DNA of 64,000 nucleotides from Glandiceps talaboti. Lineage: Eukaryota; Hemichordata; Enteropneusta; Spengelidae. The stretch is from contig NC_135562.1 of the NCBI RefSeq assembly GCF_964340395.1, positions 15,259,796 through 15,323,795 on the forward strand, given 5' to 3'. This document shows, piece after piece, positions 10,186 through 22,427 of this stretch. The position numbers and the translations under genes were made by a program. The notes beneath the pieces are model-generated. The model searched no databases, was not told the DNA's origin, and worked only from the letters and a program-made list of their open reading frames with translations. How positions within the stretch are numbered: position 1 is the stretch's first letter; the number at the start of each line of letters is the position of its first letter.

Positions 10186-13100
10186 GAGGGAGCTCCTTCC
10201 AAAGTGATCCAGACCACAATTCCTCAGCAGTACCAGGTAGGAACATATATACATGACTCTGGATTTCTGTTATTTTACTTTGCATATATAATCATCACAT
10301 ATCTTACTGTATGTAAGATTTGACCGTTATTCTTGTATATACAAGACTAATATATTCTTGATTCATGGAATCACACAATAACACAGATGTGAACACTAAG
10401 GAATAACTTACCTGTAACAGAGGTCGCGTTAACGCGTTATTTGTGCGTATTTGACGCACTATTTGACACTTGGGACGCCTTTTTTTGGATGTATGCGTCA
10501 CTGGGGACGCGTCATAAACAGGGGACAAATGGGGCTTACTGTTGGCAAACGTACGGTTATCATCTTTGCTTCGAAGTTGTAGAACAGACATCGTGGAATT
10601 AGTCAGTTCTGATTGTAACTGTATTTATATGTGCAGTGTGACCTGTGAAATTTGAATATGACCCATCGTATATAAAACGTTCCAACAGTTTCATGTGCCC
10701 CATGACCATTTCCTGACGTGCCGAGCACGTCTTGGGTAGTTTAGAAACTACGTGATATTATAATTACTTATCCACGTGATTAGTTACTTATTAACAGACA
10801 TGGTTTGGCAGAGTTTCCATCGATAGCACGGCCTTACGCTACGGTGAAGCATCTTCCCTCACGGGCGAAGCGATGATTAAATAGACCACATCGGTGGACA
10901 GTAATCTATTCTGAAGCCTTCACGTTGATAAATTCATACTGCCAAGTCGCCATTTCATTCTCACTAAAACTGAAACTTATTTTGAGCTTCGTTACGGGAT
11001 CGAACGCATTACGTGAATTTACAGTGAACATGGCACACGTAAAGGCGTCGTTCAAGAATAAACGATTGCAACGTAGTGACACAAAATTTGTATCGAACTT
11101 TTACAACTGTGTTTTTGTCAAATTGAAGTTCACGCTGTCGTTCATACTTCATCATTCATGTCATGGAACTTAGTTTATGCATTGCGGTTTTGTATCATGG
11201 AGTAGTTTTATGTACTCCGTACGGTCCGACTCCAAGAACCGCCCTAACATTAGCTATGGATTTATACGCTATGGGGTTTCGACACGTCTTCTCCCACTCC
11301 GCTATATATTCACCCGGAGTTCTTTCTCGGAGCACATATTTTTAGAGAGTGATTACCATAGAAAATCGAAAGTCGAGAAAGATGAAGTTAAACCTCTGTA
11401 TAGCGTATTCTTGCATATAAATGTTTTCTTTTTCTAAGTGCAAACTATGTACTTGTATACGGTGTGCGGGAGAATGACACTGATGTGTTCATGTACATGT
11501 ATTTACATTTGCAACGCATTTAGTGTACATTTGAAAGACATGTAGTGACTGTGTGCATGCAAATTTGGAAAAAACGCACGTAACAGGATTTTGACGCTAA
11601 TTTTGGCAGGAACGCGTCCCAGGGACGCATCAGAAAAAAAGCTACCGCGACCTCTGCTGTAACTTAGTTTAACTTGATCATGAAAGCCAGGCTCTATACT
11701 ATCCATATTGATGCATTGCTTGGTTGTAACAATTCTGTTGTTTGTATATATATGTTGAATGTTGCACATATGTACTGGAGTGTATGTATATGATGTACAT
11801 TTGTTTGTGTTATTATGACCAATAGAATAATTTACATTGAATTTCGTTTCAGCCACCAGAGTCTCAGCTCAAACTATGTGTGATTCAATAGGCAAAGTTG
11901 ATGGTAAGTACAGGTACTTCAGCTTTGATAACATCACCACTACATACTTAAGTCCAGTTTACCTGCATCCTTCTCACACACAGATGACACTTATTGTCTA
12001 CATAGATTTATCAATAACCGCCTATCTTATTTTACCAAATGACTTCAGCATGTGAAATCTAGTGCTAACCACCATCTTATCCATTGTATAACTCCATATA
12101 TTTGTATTGCATACTCAGTGTTTGGGTTATAGTTTATACACAATATGACAAATTACCTCAATGCACAATTGAATTTACTGATATGTTGCAATATTTCTGA
12201 AAATTTAAAGCTTATCCTTAAATTCACAATTTTACAATAATTTCCACATTTAAGGGAACATGGAAAAATTCTGCTCATACATGTCTGTATTATCCATTCT
12301 ATACTACTACAGCAGTTCTGGAACATATCTTATTTTTTGCAATAATTTATAGTGACATCAATTGTGCACATTGATCCCCATTTTGTTTCTTTACATTTGG
12401 TAGCGCCATATCTTATTCACTAAGGAGACACTTCCCGGTGACATATAATGTGAATGTAATGACTTTTAATTTCCCATATCATGTAATGGGGAGATATTGA
12501 CATAGACATATGATAAGTCTTCATATCCACACCCAAGAGAACAAACCCACCACAGTTTACATTTCAGACTTTAGACAGAAATGCAAATTTTAGACAGAAT
12601 GTGAATATCACTCATCACAACGTTCACATTCCTAAAACATACCCTCACTGAATTTTAGTTTAATCGGTCTAGTAGTTTTTGAGTTTTGATTTTTAGAAAA
12701 ATGTATTATGCTAATTTTTATACCAGATAGGCCAGTGTATCACCATTTTTCTTCATATCCAAACCACATGAACATACCTTCAAAATATTTCAGCTTAATA
12801 TGCCCAGGTAATTTTTATTTGAGACTTCTAACCCCAAAAGCATATTTCAAGACCTAATATATTTTGGTTTTTCACATTCACTAGAAATATCAACAGCAAG
12901 TGTAAGCAAGATCAGTTGATCTTTTTGTAACAAAAATCTTATTTTTTAACCCATATCCCATACATGTAATGTGATCAACTAGAAACCATAAGTGATGTCC
13001 TCACCAACTATCAAAACAATTGGCCCAATGACTTCTTGACTTTAATAAGTGGTAGTAGAAATATGTACCTTAGCTATAATACTTTGGGGAAGTTTTGAAA

Positions 13101-15376
13101 TTACCACCTGCAGAATACATGTGAAATTCTAGTCAATAATGCAATTATAATTACTTTACCTTTATTGCAGTTGGGGATCTTGGTGCTTCTAATAAAACCA
13201 ATAATGGACAGCCCAAATATCATACTTTCAAGACAAATGCTGGTAAGGACAATTATTTTTTTTTTCTTTTTGTGTTTACCGGTAATGAGTAATGCATTGC
13301 TGCTGACATTAATCGAAACTACTCAGATTTTAACATTTAATTTAGTATGTATTTGCGTACTAAGTAAATATGGGTTCATAACATTAGCAAGTTAACTAGG
13401 TATTTGATAAGCAAATATATTCCTTTATGGCAAAAACAAAAATGCTCAACGGGCAACTAAACCCAACATATTGGGCAGGTAGGTCAATTTTAAAAAAAAA
13501 TAGTAATCATGATATAGGAAAAAAATCCAAGTTGATTTTATTCACTCATTTTAATTTTATCACTTGAAATATCAATAAATTTCCAGTTGTACAGTTTGGA
13601 AATGAACGCAAATTTACTGTTAAACTAATTGTGTAGCTCCTCTTGAAATGTTAAGACCCACCAAATGAAACCCTAGAATTATTTTAGCCACCCCTTCTAT
13701 TAGCTACACTACAGTGGATATGTGCAATTAAGATGTGGTATGCATTAAAAACCGTGATAACCAACTACATTACCAGTCAGAACAAGATTACTTTTCATAT
13801 GCAAAGGAGATGTTTGTTGAACCGCAGGGAGCCCATGAACCATGTTAGAAACAAACAGCAAATAAACAAGAAAACAGGAAAAATAACATAAATAAACAAA
13901 ACAAAAACAAAAAAACCTGCTGTCATGCAGTAAACTAAGTTAGAGCCCAGTGTTCTTTCTCTGCAAATTTATAACTCTAATCTTTTGCAAATCATTTTTT
14001 TTAGTCAGCATTTGCTTAGTTTTCTCAGGAAAGTTACAATTTTTTTCAAACTATATATAGAAAGACAAGGACAGTTTTAACACAAAAAGAATTTTTTTTT
14101 TTGCATCAGAGATCACTACAAAAATCAATCATCAGATCTATAGTAGAGCTCTAAATTTGTTACCTGATTAGTTGAAGTAAGTCCAATAGTGTGTCCTGTC
14201 AGTGTTGAAAGATATGTGCGTTGAATGAAGATTTGAATCTACTGCCATTATGTATATGCCAGTATGTTTACAATGGTTTGTTTTGGTACATACCATCAAC
14301 ACAAAATAATACCAAACTGGGGACATTATTTTTTTAATGTGCCACACAGTGTCACTGTTCAATTCATAACTTTGTAGCCAAATTGGGCTACCATTTGCAT
14401 TATTTAGTGGTTCAAAGTCAAACATTGGTAGTTTTTAGATGTGGGACTACCTAAAGATGCCATAGACATTCCATGCAAATGACCCCCCCTAGGACTTTTT
14501 AGGTTGCACACAATTGTACACAATGTTTTGATAGTGATCATTTTACACCAAAACAGGTGGGATATGGTCTCATCTACAAGTATATAATTATGAAATATTG
14601 AATTTTAACTTACATGAATGTATGATCAGTAACTTTACCAAGAAATTGGGGAAAATTGGTATGAAACACATTTTTGGTCAAAAAAGCATGTGAAATTTAT
14701 TTTTTTGATAAATACAAGGATTACATTTACAATTGGAAATTAGCTGTAAAAATTAATAGACAGATAGTATGGGTGTTGGGTAAAATATTTATCATGTTTA
14801 CAGTAAATACAAACAAATTTGCATACACAAATACTGCATACATGTGAGTCTGGCAGCATAATGATACGTCTCACAGACGACTATATCAAATACTTCGTTT
14901 GTTTAAAGAAATCTGATGAAAGACAATGATGTAGATCCTGCCACATTATCCTGCCATAACGTCTTTATCAGTTCATGTAAACCAACACGTAGGAGTGATG
15001 GATCATACAGCATTGGCATCTGTGGTTTGTCATCGGCAGGATCGCGCGACCTGCCATTGACGACCTCACGGTGTCACAAGGTTTAATTAATAATGGAATA
15101 TCCCCAATCAATTTCTTATTCGCACTGGGTTAAAAAGTACATAGCCACCATTTGCAATAACTCTTTTTTTGTTTAGTTTTTCTGTTAAGAGCAGAAGTCC
15201 ATATATATATCTATCTATATATATATAACACTTAAACAGGATATTGTTTCTTCTCATTATTATTTACAGGAAGAGGACAAGTTCGTGAATGTTTGAATGC
15301 GAACACAGACTTTGGGCATGATTTACCAACAACCTCTACCAAGCTGATGAATGAGATAAGAAAAGGAAAAAAATGA
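10186..15376 (+). CDS. 3' end of an unrecognised multi-exon gene (four small exons)
   Basis: Four candidate exons have good splice sites and one continuous frame: 10186-10236, 11853-11903, 13171-13242 and 15270-15376. They end in TGA at 15374-15376, and every intron between them is phase 1. Each is preceded by a pyrimidine tract plus CAG (or TTACAG) and followed by GTAGGA, GTAAGT and GTAAGG donors. The joined tail of about 93 residues is Ser/Asn/Thr-rich and ends in a basic IRKGKK. I recognise no domain; it resembles a disordered C-terminus. The gene must begin upstream, and the first exon listed needs a phase-1 predecessor. The SET exon at 5797-5993 is the only nearby candidate but ends in phase 0, so the link is unproven. 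The long introns (11904-13170, 13243-15269) hold only AT-rich sequence. Confidence 0.5.
10418..11656. mobile_element. 1.24-kb TIR element, hAT-like, non-autonomous
   Basis: The ends read CAGAGGTCGCG (10418) and its inverse CGCGACCTCTG (ending 11656). A direct repeat CTGTAA lies immediately outside each end (10412-10417, 11657-11662). The CAG start and AGGT are typical of hAT ends; hAT usually makes an 8-bp duplication, and here only 6 bp match. The GACGC-rich subterminal regions are also loosely inverted. No transposase domain is seen in the interior. It sits in an intron of the candidate gene at 10186-15376. Confidence 0.65.
14330..14440. repeat. Dispersed 'GGTAGCCCA' repeat, fragment
   Basis: GCCAAATTGGGCTACCA followed by GTGGGACTACC resembles the longer block at 17940-18235, where TTGGTAGCCCA motifs recur. 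It is a dispersed repeat family with no coding feature. Confidence 0.5.
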
Positions 15377-15879
15377 TGAAAAAAGACTGAAACAAAAAGC
15401 AGTGGGACTAACATTGTCTGACCATGGACATAAGTAGACTGAATTCTCTCAAATTTGGATCAAGGAAAATAGCGCCAATGGTGTTGAAGCACAACTGTAT
15501 TGTTTTTTAAAACATCTATTCATACATGAGCCATGTTAGGTTATATGTTTTCATTTCCTGAATGACTATCGAGTTGCCTATCCAACATAGTTGTAATCTA
15601 TGCAATTCATTTGACTTTTATTATTGATGTGGTCTTGTATTATGGGTGTGGTCTTGTTGCTTGGCATATATTTTCATCAATGTTTCGAATGTTTATTCAT
15701 TAGTGTAACAATTTGCGACGTTATCTTTATGAAATATGCTATCATTTCAGAGCTCAAAATTCGTGTTTTTAGTCCCTGCTGGACGCAGTCCGGGACGGGA
15801 ACTTATGGATTGGGGTCCATCCATCCGTCCGTCCGTCCAGAGCTGTTTCTTCGAGATGCCTGGACTGTTTTTTTTTCAA

Positions 15880-16246
15880 ACTTGGTACAGGGGCAACATA
15901 CAATGGCATACATATGCATGTTAATTTGTTTCATGCTACAATCCAATATGGCTGCCTAACAGCTATTTTGTTTGCAAATTTTCCATGTCCAAAGCCATAA
16001 CTCAGACATGCTTGAATAGATCTCATTCAATATTGGTATTAGGACAGTGTTCTATGACATACATGTGCATAATTATTTTCATCATGATACTATCCAATAT
16101 GGCTGCCTGGCAGCCATATTGTTTGTGATTTTTCCATGTCCAAATCCATAACTCAAGACGTGCTTGCACAGATCTTATTCTAAGTTTGTATTAGGACAGT
16201 GTTCTATGACATACATGTGCTTATTCATTGTTGTCATGATACTGCT
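15880..16246. repeat. ~150-bp tandem repeat, left block
   Basis: Units share ATCCAATATGGCTGCC, then TTTTCCATGTCCAAAGCCAT, then AGGACAGTGTTCTATGACAT. Copies start near 15939 and 16090. The series resumes at 17115 after the TIR element at 16247-17032, so that element inserted into the array. The stretch 15377-15880 before it shows nothing coding; a CCATCCATCCGTCCGTCC run lies near 15818-15840. Confidence 0.8.
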
Positions 16247-17032
16247 ACTACTGCCACCGAACGAAAAAAAACCTAGTAATAATAGTAGTATTACAGATGT
16301 ACGGGTTTGTCAATCATTAAAAAGTCACCGTCTGCAACTTACCGCCGCAATTTGTGTACATTATACTCACTACTACTCACTCACATGTTTTACTCTATTG
16401 TTATCTGTGATAACTGTTACGTCATTCATAAATGTCGGCATGATGATTTAACTTACGGCCGTAATTCACATAATTTTCTGGAACATTCTTCTCCTCTTTT
16501 CAACCAGTTAACAATTCTCGACGTGTTTAAGTTACACAAGTATTTAGTAGGTGTTTTTGTTTACGATTTAATACACAATAATTTACCACACTCTATAACC
16601 GATTATTGCTCGCTGTTTAATTATGAATACAATACACGACAGAAGGCTCAGGGCAATTTGTGTATTCCGCCAGTGAAGACATCAGTTGGACAACAATCAA
16701 TATCATATACAGGTGTTGTGAGTCGTAGAGTTGAACGGTATAAGTATGGATAGTTCTAACGTTGCACTCTAGCACTTACACTCTCATACTCTCGTACGGG
16801 ATCGTTCAAGTCCAAGTCGGGAATTAGTCACGACTGAGAAGAGATTACCTGTATATTTTGTATTAAACTGATAATAAATAAATCTTTTCCAGTAAAAAAA
16901 TGACTTCGTGTTTGTGTTTAGTGAGTATAATGTATGCAAATTGCGGCGGTAAGTTGTCGACGGTGACTTTTTAATGAATGACAAACCCGTACATCTGTAA
17001 TACTAGTTTTTTTTTCGTTCGGGGGCAGTAGT
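16247..17032. mobile_element. 786-bp element with ~115-bp terminal inverted repeats
   Basis: ACTACTGCC at 16247 is mirrored by GGCAGTAGT ending at 17032. The match continues inward through the A-run / T-run, the GATGTACGGGTTTGT block and the CTTACCGCCGC block, to about 16370 and 16918. The element interrupts the 150-bp tandem repeat. Its interior carries a LINE C-terminal fragment and no transposase. Confidence 0.75.
16440..16752 (+). pseudogene. LINE ORF2 C-terminal fragment carried inside the TIR element
   Basis: The plus-strand translation reads HSSPLFNQLTILDVFKLHKY, then YDLIHNNLPHSI, then YNTRQKAQGNLCIPP. This is the layout of the region after the RT domain in CR1/Jockey-like LINEs (SxPLFxxLxILxxxxLH, then LP, then TR). 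It is truncated both ends and lies wholly within the inverted repeats at 16247-17032. Confidence 0.7.
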
Positions 17033-17113
17033 CTGGGGGGCAGTTGTTCTTCAGGGGCAGTTGTCCGGGGGGCAATTGTCCTTCGGGGGCAGTTGTCCGG
17101 GGGACAATTGTCC
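17033..17113. repeat. G-rich short tandem repeat (GGGGCAGTTGTCC)n
   Basis: Four to five imperfect units of about 19-20 bp, alternately GGGGGCAGTTGTCC and GGGGGACAATTGTCC. It abuts the right end of the TIR element, and its GGGGGCAGT core resembles that element's terminus. Confidence 0.75.
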
Positions 17114-17114
17114 T

Positions 17115-17700
17115 GTTACCTATTAGCACAGTGTTCTATGACATACATGTGCCTGTTCATTGTTATTGTGATACGATCCAATATGGCTGCCTGGCAGCCA
17201 TTTTGTTGGGCAAATTTTCCATGTCCAAAGCCATAACTCACACATGCTTTAACAGATCTCATTCAAAGTTGGTACTAGGACAGTGTTCTATGACATATGT
17301 GCATATCCATTTTCGTCGTGATACGATCCGATATGGCTTCCTGGCAGCAATTTTGTTGGCACAGTTTTCATGTCCAAAGCCATAACTTAGACATGCTTTA
17401 ACAGATCTCATTCAAAGTTAGTATCAGGACATTGTTCTATGACATATGTGCATCTCCATTTTCGTCGTGATATGATCCAATATGGCTGTCTGGCAGCCAT
17501 TTTGTTTGTGAATTTTCCATGTCCAAAGCCATAACTCAGAAATTCTTTAACCGATCTCATTCAAAGTTGGTATTAGGACAGTGTTCTAGGACATATATGT
17601 GCATATCCATTTTCGTCGTGATATGATCTGATATGGCTTCCTGGCAGCAATTTTGTTGGCACAGTTTTCATGTCCAAAGCCATAACTCAGCCATGCTTGA
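17115..17700. repeat. ~150-bp tandem repeat, right block
   Basis: This continues the array at 15880-16246, with TGGCTGCCTGGCAGCCATTT-type cores near 17168, 17326, 17475 and 17628. The core TGGCTGCCTGGCAGCCA is itself palindromic. No open frame is supported. Confidence 0.8.
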
Positions 17701-17939
17701 CCAGGTCCCCACACCCCACCCCCGTAGTTGACCTATCCTTTATTGTTGAATGGTTTATTCCATCATGTCATCTTGAAGAGTAGGCATGTTCGATGTCCAA
17801 CGAGCAGAACCAACATATCTAAGTCTGTTTGATTTAGGTTCACAAGTGTTGATGCTTGATCAGAGTAGTGATATCAAGAAAATGACAACATAAACTGCCT
17901 GTTCATTAAATCCAATCAGAGCTGGGACTATGTCATTGT

Positions 17940-18235
17940 CAATGATTTGTTTCTTGGTAGCCCAGGTGGGCTACCATCATCTGAGATTGGTAGCCCAAGA
18001 GCAATGGTTGGTAGCCCATATGCATGTGTCCCTATAGTGACCCATACATCCAAAAATGTTCATCTCGGTTCCCTTCGTCAAGTATGGCATCAAATAAGAT
18101 GTTAAGTGTGACCTCTCACAGGTCCTATAGTCAAGTTGTCATAGTTTCATTAAAAACTTTGTTGCCCAATTTGGCTACCACCATAATTTGGTAGCCCAGA
18201 GATGCACATTGGTAGTCTGTGGATGTGAGACTACC
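17940..18235. repeat. Dispersed 'GGTAGCCCA' repeat, longer block
   Basis: Four occurrences of TGGTAGCCCA or its inverse, ending in GTGAGACTACCCGAGTTTTA. It is related to 14330-14440 and has no coding content. Confidence 0.5.
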
Positions 18236-18239
18236 CGAG

Positions 18240-18515
18240 TTTTAAGCCCTGCATTTAGCTATTGCTATGGGTGGGGTCATATTTGCATTTATTTTTGAAT
18301 GTTTACTCAATTACTTACAAGATGATATCATTATTTGACCAAATGTACTCCCATTTTATTGTTTCTAAGGGCGTGGTCATGGTTGCTAGGCATACTTGCA
18401 TACACTATTTGAACGTTTGTTAACTTGTCTATTTTCATTAATATTTCAAATGTTTGTTCATTGGTGTAAGAATTTGCGATGTTATCTTTATGAAATATGC
18501 TACCATTTAGCTGTT
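18240..18515. repeat. Long tandem-repeat family, left segment
   Basis: The block with GTGGTCATGGTTGCTAGGCAT and TTGCGATGTTATCTTTATGA recurs at 15620-15760 and 19590-20120. A LINE (18516-19585) splits it. Confidence 0.7.
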
Positions 18516-19585
18516 GTTATTAATAATAATAATAATCTTTATTCCCAGAAATATATAACAATTCTACAATATATGAAGTATTCAACTTGGGAAAGGGAGA
18601 CGAAAAATAGTTGTCTTTGCAACTAGTCGAGTCCGTCCCCTTTTACAATCTTAGGGATTAGGAATTACTAATTACTGGGGCTGCTGGTCAAATTGAGTAT
18701 ATTGCAATATTCACAGAATAGAAAACAATCATACATTGTATAAATATAGGTGGACAAAAAAACAACAACAACCAAACAAACAAATATAAAGAAACAACAA
18801 ATGACCTACTTAAATATACAGACAAACGGTAATCATTCTCTATGAATATGAAGTATAACTAGTTTACAATGATTGGAGATAGTTTTGGAACTCTGTTTGA
18901 AAATTACTTCTGCTATTTATGTTGCGAATGTTGTAAGGGACACAATTCCATAGTTTAGCACCTGAATACTTGACAGTGAACTGACCAGTCCTATGGTTTG
19001 CTTTTGGGATGGTAAGGTCGTTTCTGGCGCTCTGTTGTGTTGTGAAGGAGTGTTTAATGGGAGTGAAAAAATCCTGAAAGGTATCCGGTAATCTGAGTTG
19101 CAAAACGTCATGAATGATAACGACAAGCTGTATTTTGTGCTGTTTGAAAATGTCAAGAATATTCAACCTTTTAAATAATGGCCCCGAGTGAGCACATCAA
19201 TGACTATCTGTTATGGTGCGCACTATTCTTTTTTGAATTAAAAATATTTCATTCAGGTATGTCGGACACGTGTTACCCCACACTTCGAGACCGTAGGTGA
19301 TATGGGGCAGAACAAAAGCATTATACAATAGTACAAGTACATATTCTGGAACCGTGTGACATAACTTATAAAACACACATTCATTCTACATGTCATTCTA
19401 CTAATTTTCTTTTTCACCTCAGCTATATGCTGCTTCCAAGACAGCGTATTGTCAATGTTGACCCCAACAAAAGGTGAACTTTTAACTTCATCTAGTGAGA
19501 CCCCCTTAAATTCAAGGGAACCAATCAATACTTAAGATTGTATATTTTGTCTTATTTGAATTGATCGTCAATTTATTGGCATCAC
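18516..19585 (-). mobile_element. 5'-truncated CR1/Jockey-like LINE, 3' portion
   Basis: The minus-strand translation gives ANKLTINSNKTKYTIL near 19530-19575, then FVGVNIDNTLSWKQHI, then a region with HSGPLFKRLNILDIFKQHK. It ends with GAKLWNCVPYNIRNI and a stop at 18864. This is the RT palm/thumb edge plus the C-terminal domain of a CR1-like LINE. At least one in-frame stop (near 19188) and frame shifts make it dead. The 3' end carries an (ATT)n tail at about 18520-18536. The element interrupts the dispersed tandem family on both sides. Confidence 0.85.
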
Positions 19586-19589
19586 ATCA

Positions 19590-20120
19590 TTTTCTATTGG
19601 TGGGTCAAGGTCGATAGGGATATTTGCATGAATTTTTTTATGTTTACTGAATAGCCTACAAGATGATATTGTTATTTGACCAAAATGTACTCCAATGTTT
19701 TTGCTATGGGTGTGGTCATTGTTGCTAGGTATATTTGCAAACACATTATTAATCTTTGTTCACTTGTCTATTTTTATCAATGTTTGAAATGTGTATTCAT
19801 TGGTGTAAGAATTTGCGATGTTATCTTTATGAGATATGGTACCATTTAGCTGTTGCTATTGGCCAAAATGTACTCCCATTTTGTTGTTGCTAAGGCATAT
19901 TTGCATACACTTTTTGAATGTTTGTTCACTTGTCTATCTTTGTGAAATACAGCTCTGTTTGGATGTTGCTGTGGACGTGGTCATGGTTGCCATGGTATTT
20001 GAATATTTTTAATGAATTTGTATTCAATTGCCCACAGAATATCATTATTTGACCAAAGTGTACTCCCATTTAGAAGTTGCCATTGGCATGGTCATGGTTG
20101 CCAGTGCCAATTATAAAAAA
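19590..20120. repeat. Long tandem-repeat family, right segment
   Basis: About three imperfect copies of the TTGACCAAAATGTACTCCCA / GTGGTCATGGTTGC block. It continues the segment at 18240-18515. Nothing coding is supported. Confidence 0.7.
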
Positions 20121-20470
20121 TTTGAACAACATCTGCAAAATAACACTTCTAGAAACATCTCACCAAGTTCCAGTGTCACTACCCAAGCCCTCATTTGCAT
20201 ATCACTGATAGTAAGAGATGTTGACATGTGATATACATTTAAAAATTGCCAATAACAATATCAGAGAGTTAATACATCACCTAGCCCATCGGGCTTATTA
20301 GTCACTATAAAATTGAATACCTAGTAGAATCAACAGTGAAATAAAAAGTGGGATTCGTCCTCAATTTTAATCTGTATTACAAAACACACAGCGGCGAGCT
20401 TGAAACACCTCACCTCTAAAACGACCTGTTTCGATCCTGAGTGGAGGAATTTGAGTGGATAACTGATAGT

Positions 20471-20627
20471 TATAGTACACATCAGAGAACATGTACTGTT
20501 TTTATTTGGACAGTTTTGGTTAACCTGTCTGTTATTTTGTCCGAGGCACAGCTGAGGACTAAATAACTGATGGGTTAACCAAAACTGTTTGAATAAAAAC
20601 TGTTAATGTCCGAGGACGTGTACTATA
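20471..20627. repeat. 157-bp imperfect palindrome
   Basis: TATAGTACAC at 20471 is mirrored by GTGTACTATA ending at 20627. Inner arms include CAGTTTTGGTTAACC against GGTTAACCAAAACTG. The centre lies near 20549. It is probably a foldback MITE. From here to 23424 no gene is supported. Confidence 0.75.
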
Positions 20628-21204
20628 ACGACGTTATACTTAGAGTTTGACGAGTTTTTAGGTTTTTCACCAGAAAGTCAACCTAGGTATCTGAGCTCTG
20701 TTATGTAACCTCTCACCATTGTTATGTTAATTACAAAATTCGCTATAGAAATCCCATCCAGCATTTCTCGGCTAAATAATCTGAATTTCCCCCAAACGTT
20801 TAGCGTGAAATCCATGAACCCAGAAGGATTCGTTCTGTATCAAAACGACAGTCCCAAATCAAGCAGTATTTCCATTTTCCTCATCCACAGTTCTTATTAA
20901 CCCTGTAAACATACGCATTGTCAAGTCAATGAACAAATGATATCTGGAGATGATATCTATCTCACTTTGTAGTGAAGTAGTTAGAGAACGTACCTTTGGA
21001 TAGATGAATAGGTACATAACTAGAGGTACTGTGTTTGAGACCCATTTAGGTAAAGTCGATTTTTTACAAACACTTTACTGAGAGACAGGTGCAAAATTAG
21101 GTGCGGTAGCACATGTTGATTGCATTTGAACAGTGACAAGGTAGGGAGTGGGCCATAGCCAGTTACATTCATGGATTAACGGTATGCGGATACTTCCTTT
21201 GTGT

Positions 21205-21370
21205 CTGATTAAATAAACATAGTGTCCGATTAACTAAAAGAAATGTATGATTAACTAAAAAAAAAGTGTTCAATTAACTTAAAGTGTACGATTAACTAAA
21301 AATAGTGTACAATTAACTGAAAAAAAGTGTACAATTAACTAAAAAAAGTGTACGATTAACTAAAAAAGTG
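21205..21370. repeat. ~20-bp tandem repeat (GTGTACGATTAACTAAAAA)n
   Basis: About eight units with variable A-run length (19-24 bp). Confidence 0.85.
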
Positions 21371-21710
21371 TCCGCTAAATGAAATTAGGAGCACAGTTGA
21401 AACAATGGCGATGAGTTGGAAAGGAGTACAACAATTTTAAAACAAGTTTCAAATTCAGTGAAAATAACATAATGTCTAATTTTTGTCAATTGTTTTTTTC
21501 AGGGTTGTTGGCCCAAAGCCAGGCTTTTTCTTATTGTTGTAGTTGCCTTAATAATGGACAGCAAGTTGTTAAAATAAAATGAATAATAAATGAAAAGAAT
21601 TTCCCATACTGTTGTCAGAAATTTTGAAATATTGTGTTCATGTGTGCATGTCTTGTGTGTGTGCGTAGTATTTCTTAAAGACAGCACTTGTCTGTGCGTG
21701 TGTGCATGCA

Positions 21711-21738
21711 TGCGTGTGTGTGTGTGTGTGTGTGTGTG
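21711..21738. repeat. (TG)n microsatellite
   Basis: About 12 TG dinucleotides. The sequence ATAGTATTTCTTAAAGACAG occurs close on both sides (about 21667 and 21745), so the tract lies in a small direct duplication. Confidence 0.8.
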
Positions 21739-22390
21739 CATGCCATAGTATTTCTTAAAGACAGTAATTATCTAACATAACCTTTCCACAAAGGATACAT
21801 GTATTATGGTAACGTGTGAGAATGAACAAAATCACGACAAAACAGAGAAAATATGGGTATTACTATGTCTAGATATATTTTGCCAACAAATCAGCTCTCT
21901 AGTTATTCTAAGTGGAGGTTGCTATTATTTGTTGTTCTCATATGATTTAATATGGGGTTGCGCACACCCAGAATTTTATAAACAAAAACAATTTATGGTA
22001 AATTAAATGTGTCTGTGATCACTAAAAAGAATTATGGATATTCTCAGTAAATCTTCAAAATTTCCCCCTAAGGGCATATAAAGTCAAATATTTTCACCCA
22101 TTCCTAGGGGGAAAATTGAGCACATGTAGTTCCCTTAAGGACCTTCCCCCTATTGTAGCTCCTGGGGTTAAAATACCTTAAGGGGAAATTTTTGGAGGGC
22201 TAGAAAGTATATATCTTTTGTTATTTATTTAAATATTATATAAATGTCGATATCTGTAATGACTACCTAAATGTTAGTTAACTGAACAGTAACATTATGA
22301 ATTATTCTTTTCCTTATGATTTTACAAGCAAATAAATAAAATTTCCCCCTATGGTTGACTTTTTTGGCATTTCCCCCTATGGTTGAATCT

Positions 22391-22393
<3 letters not shown>

Positions 22394-22424
<31 letters not shown>
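22394..22424. repeat. (TA)n microsatellite beside minisatellite-like units
   Basis: About 15 TA dinucleotides, preceded by two TTTCCCCCTATGGTTGA blocks (22341-22388) that resemble the monomer of the 6-9.6 kb minisatellite. Around 22060-22190 are CCCCCTAAGGG-type blocks in both orientations. A C-run lies at about 22973-22987. Confidence 0.8.
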
Positions 22425-22427
<3 letters not shown>

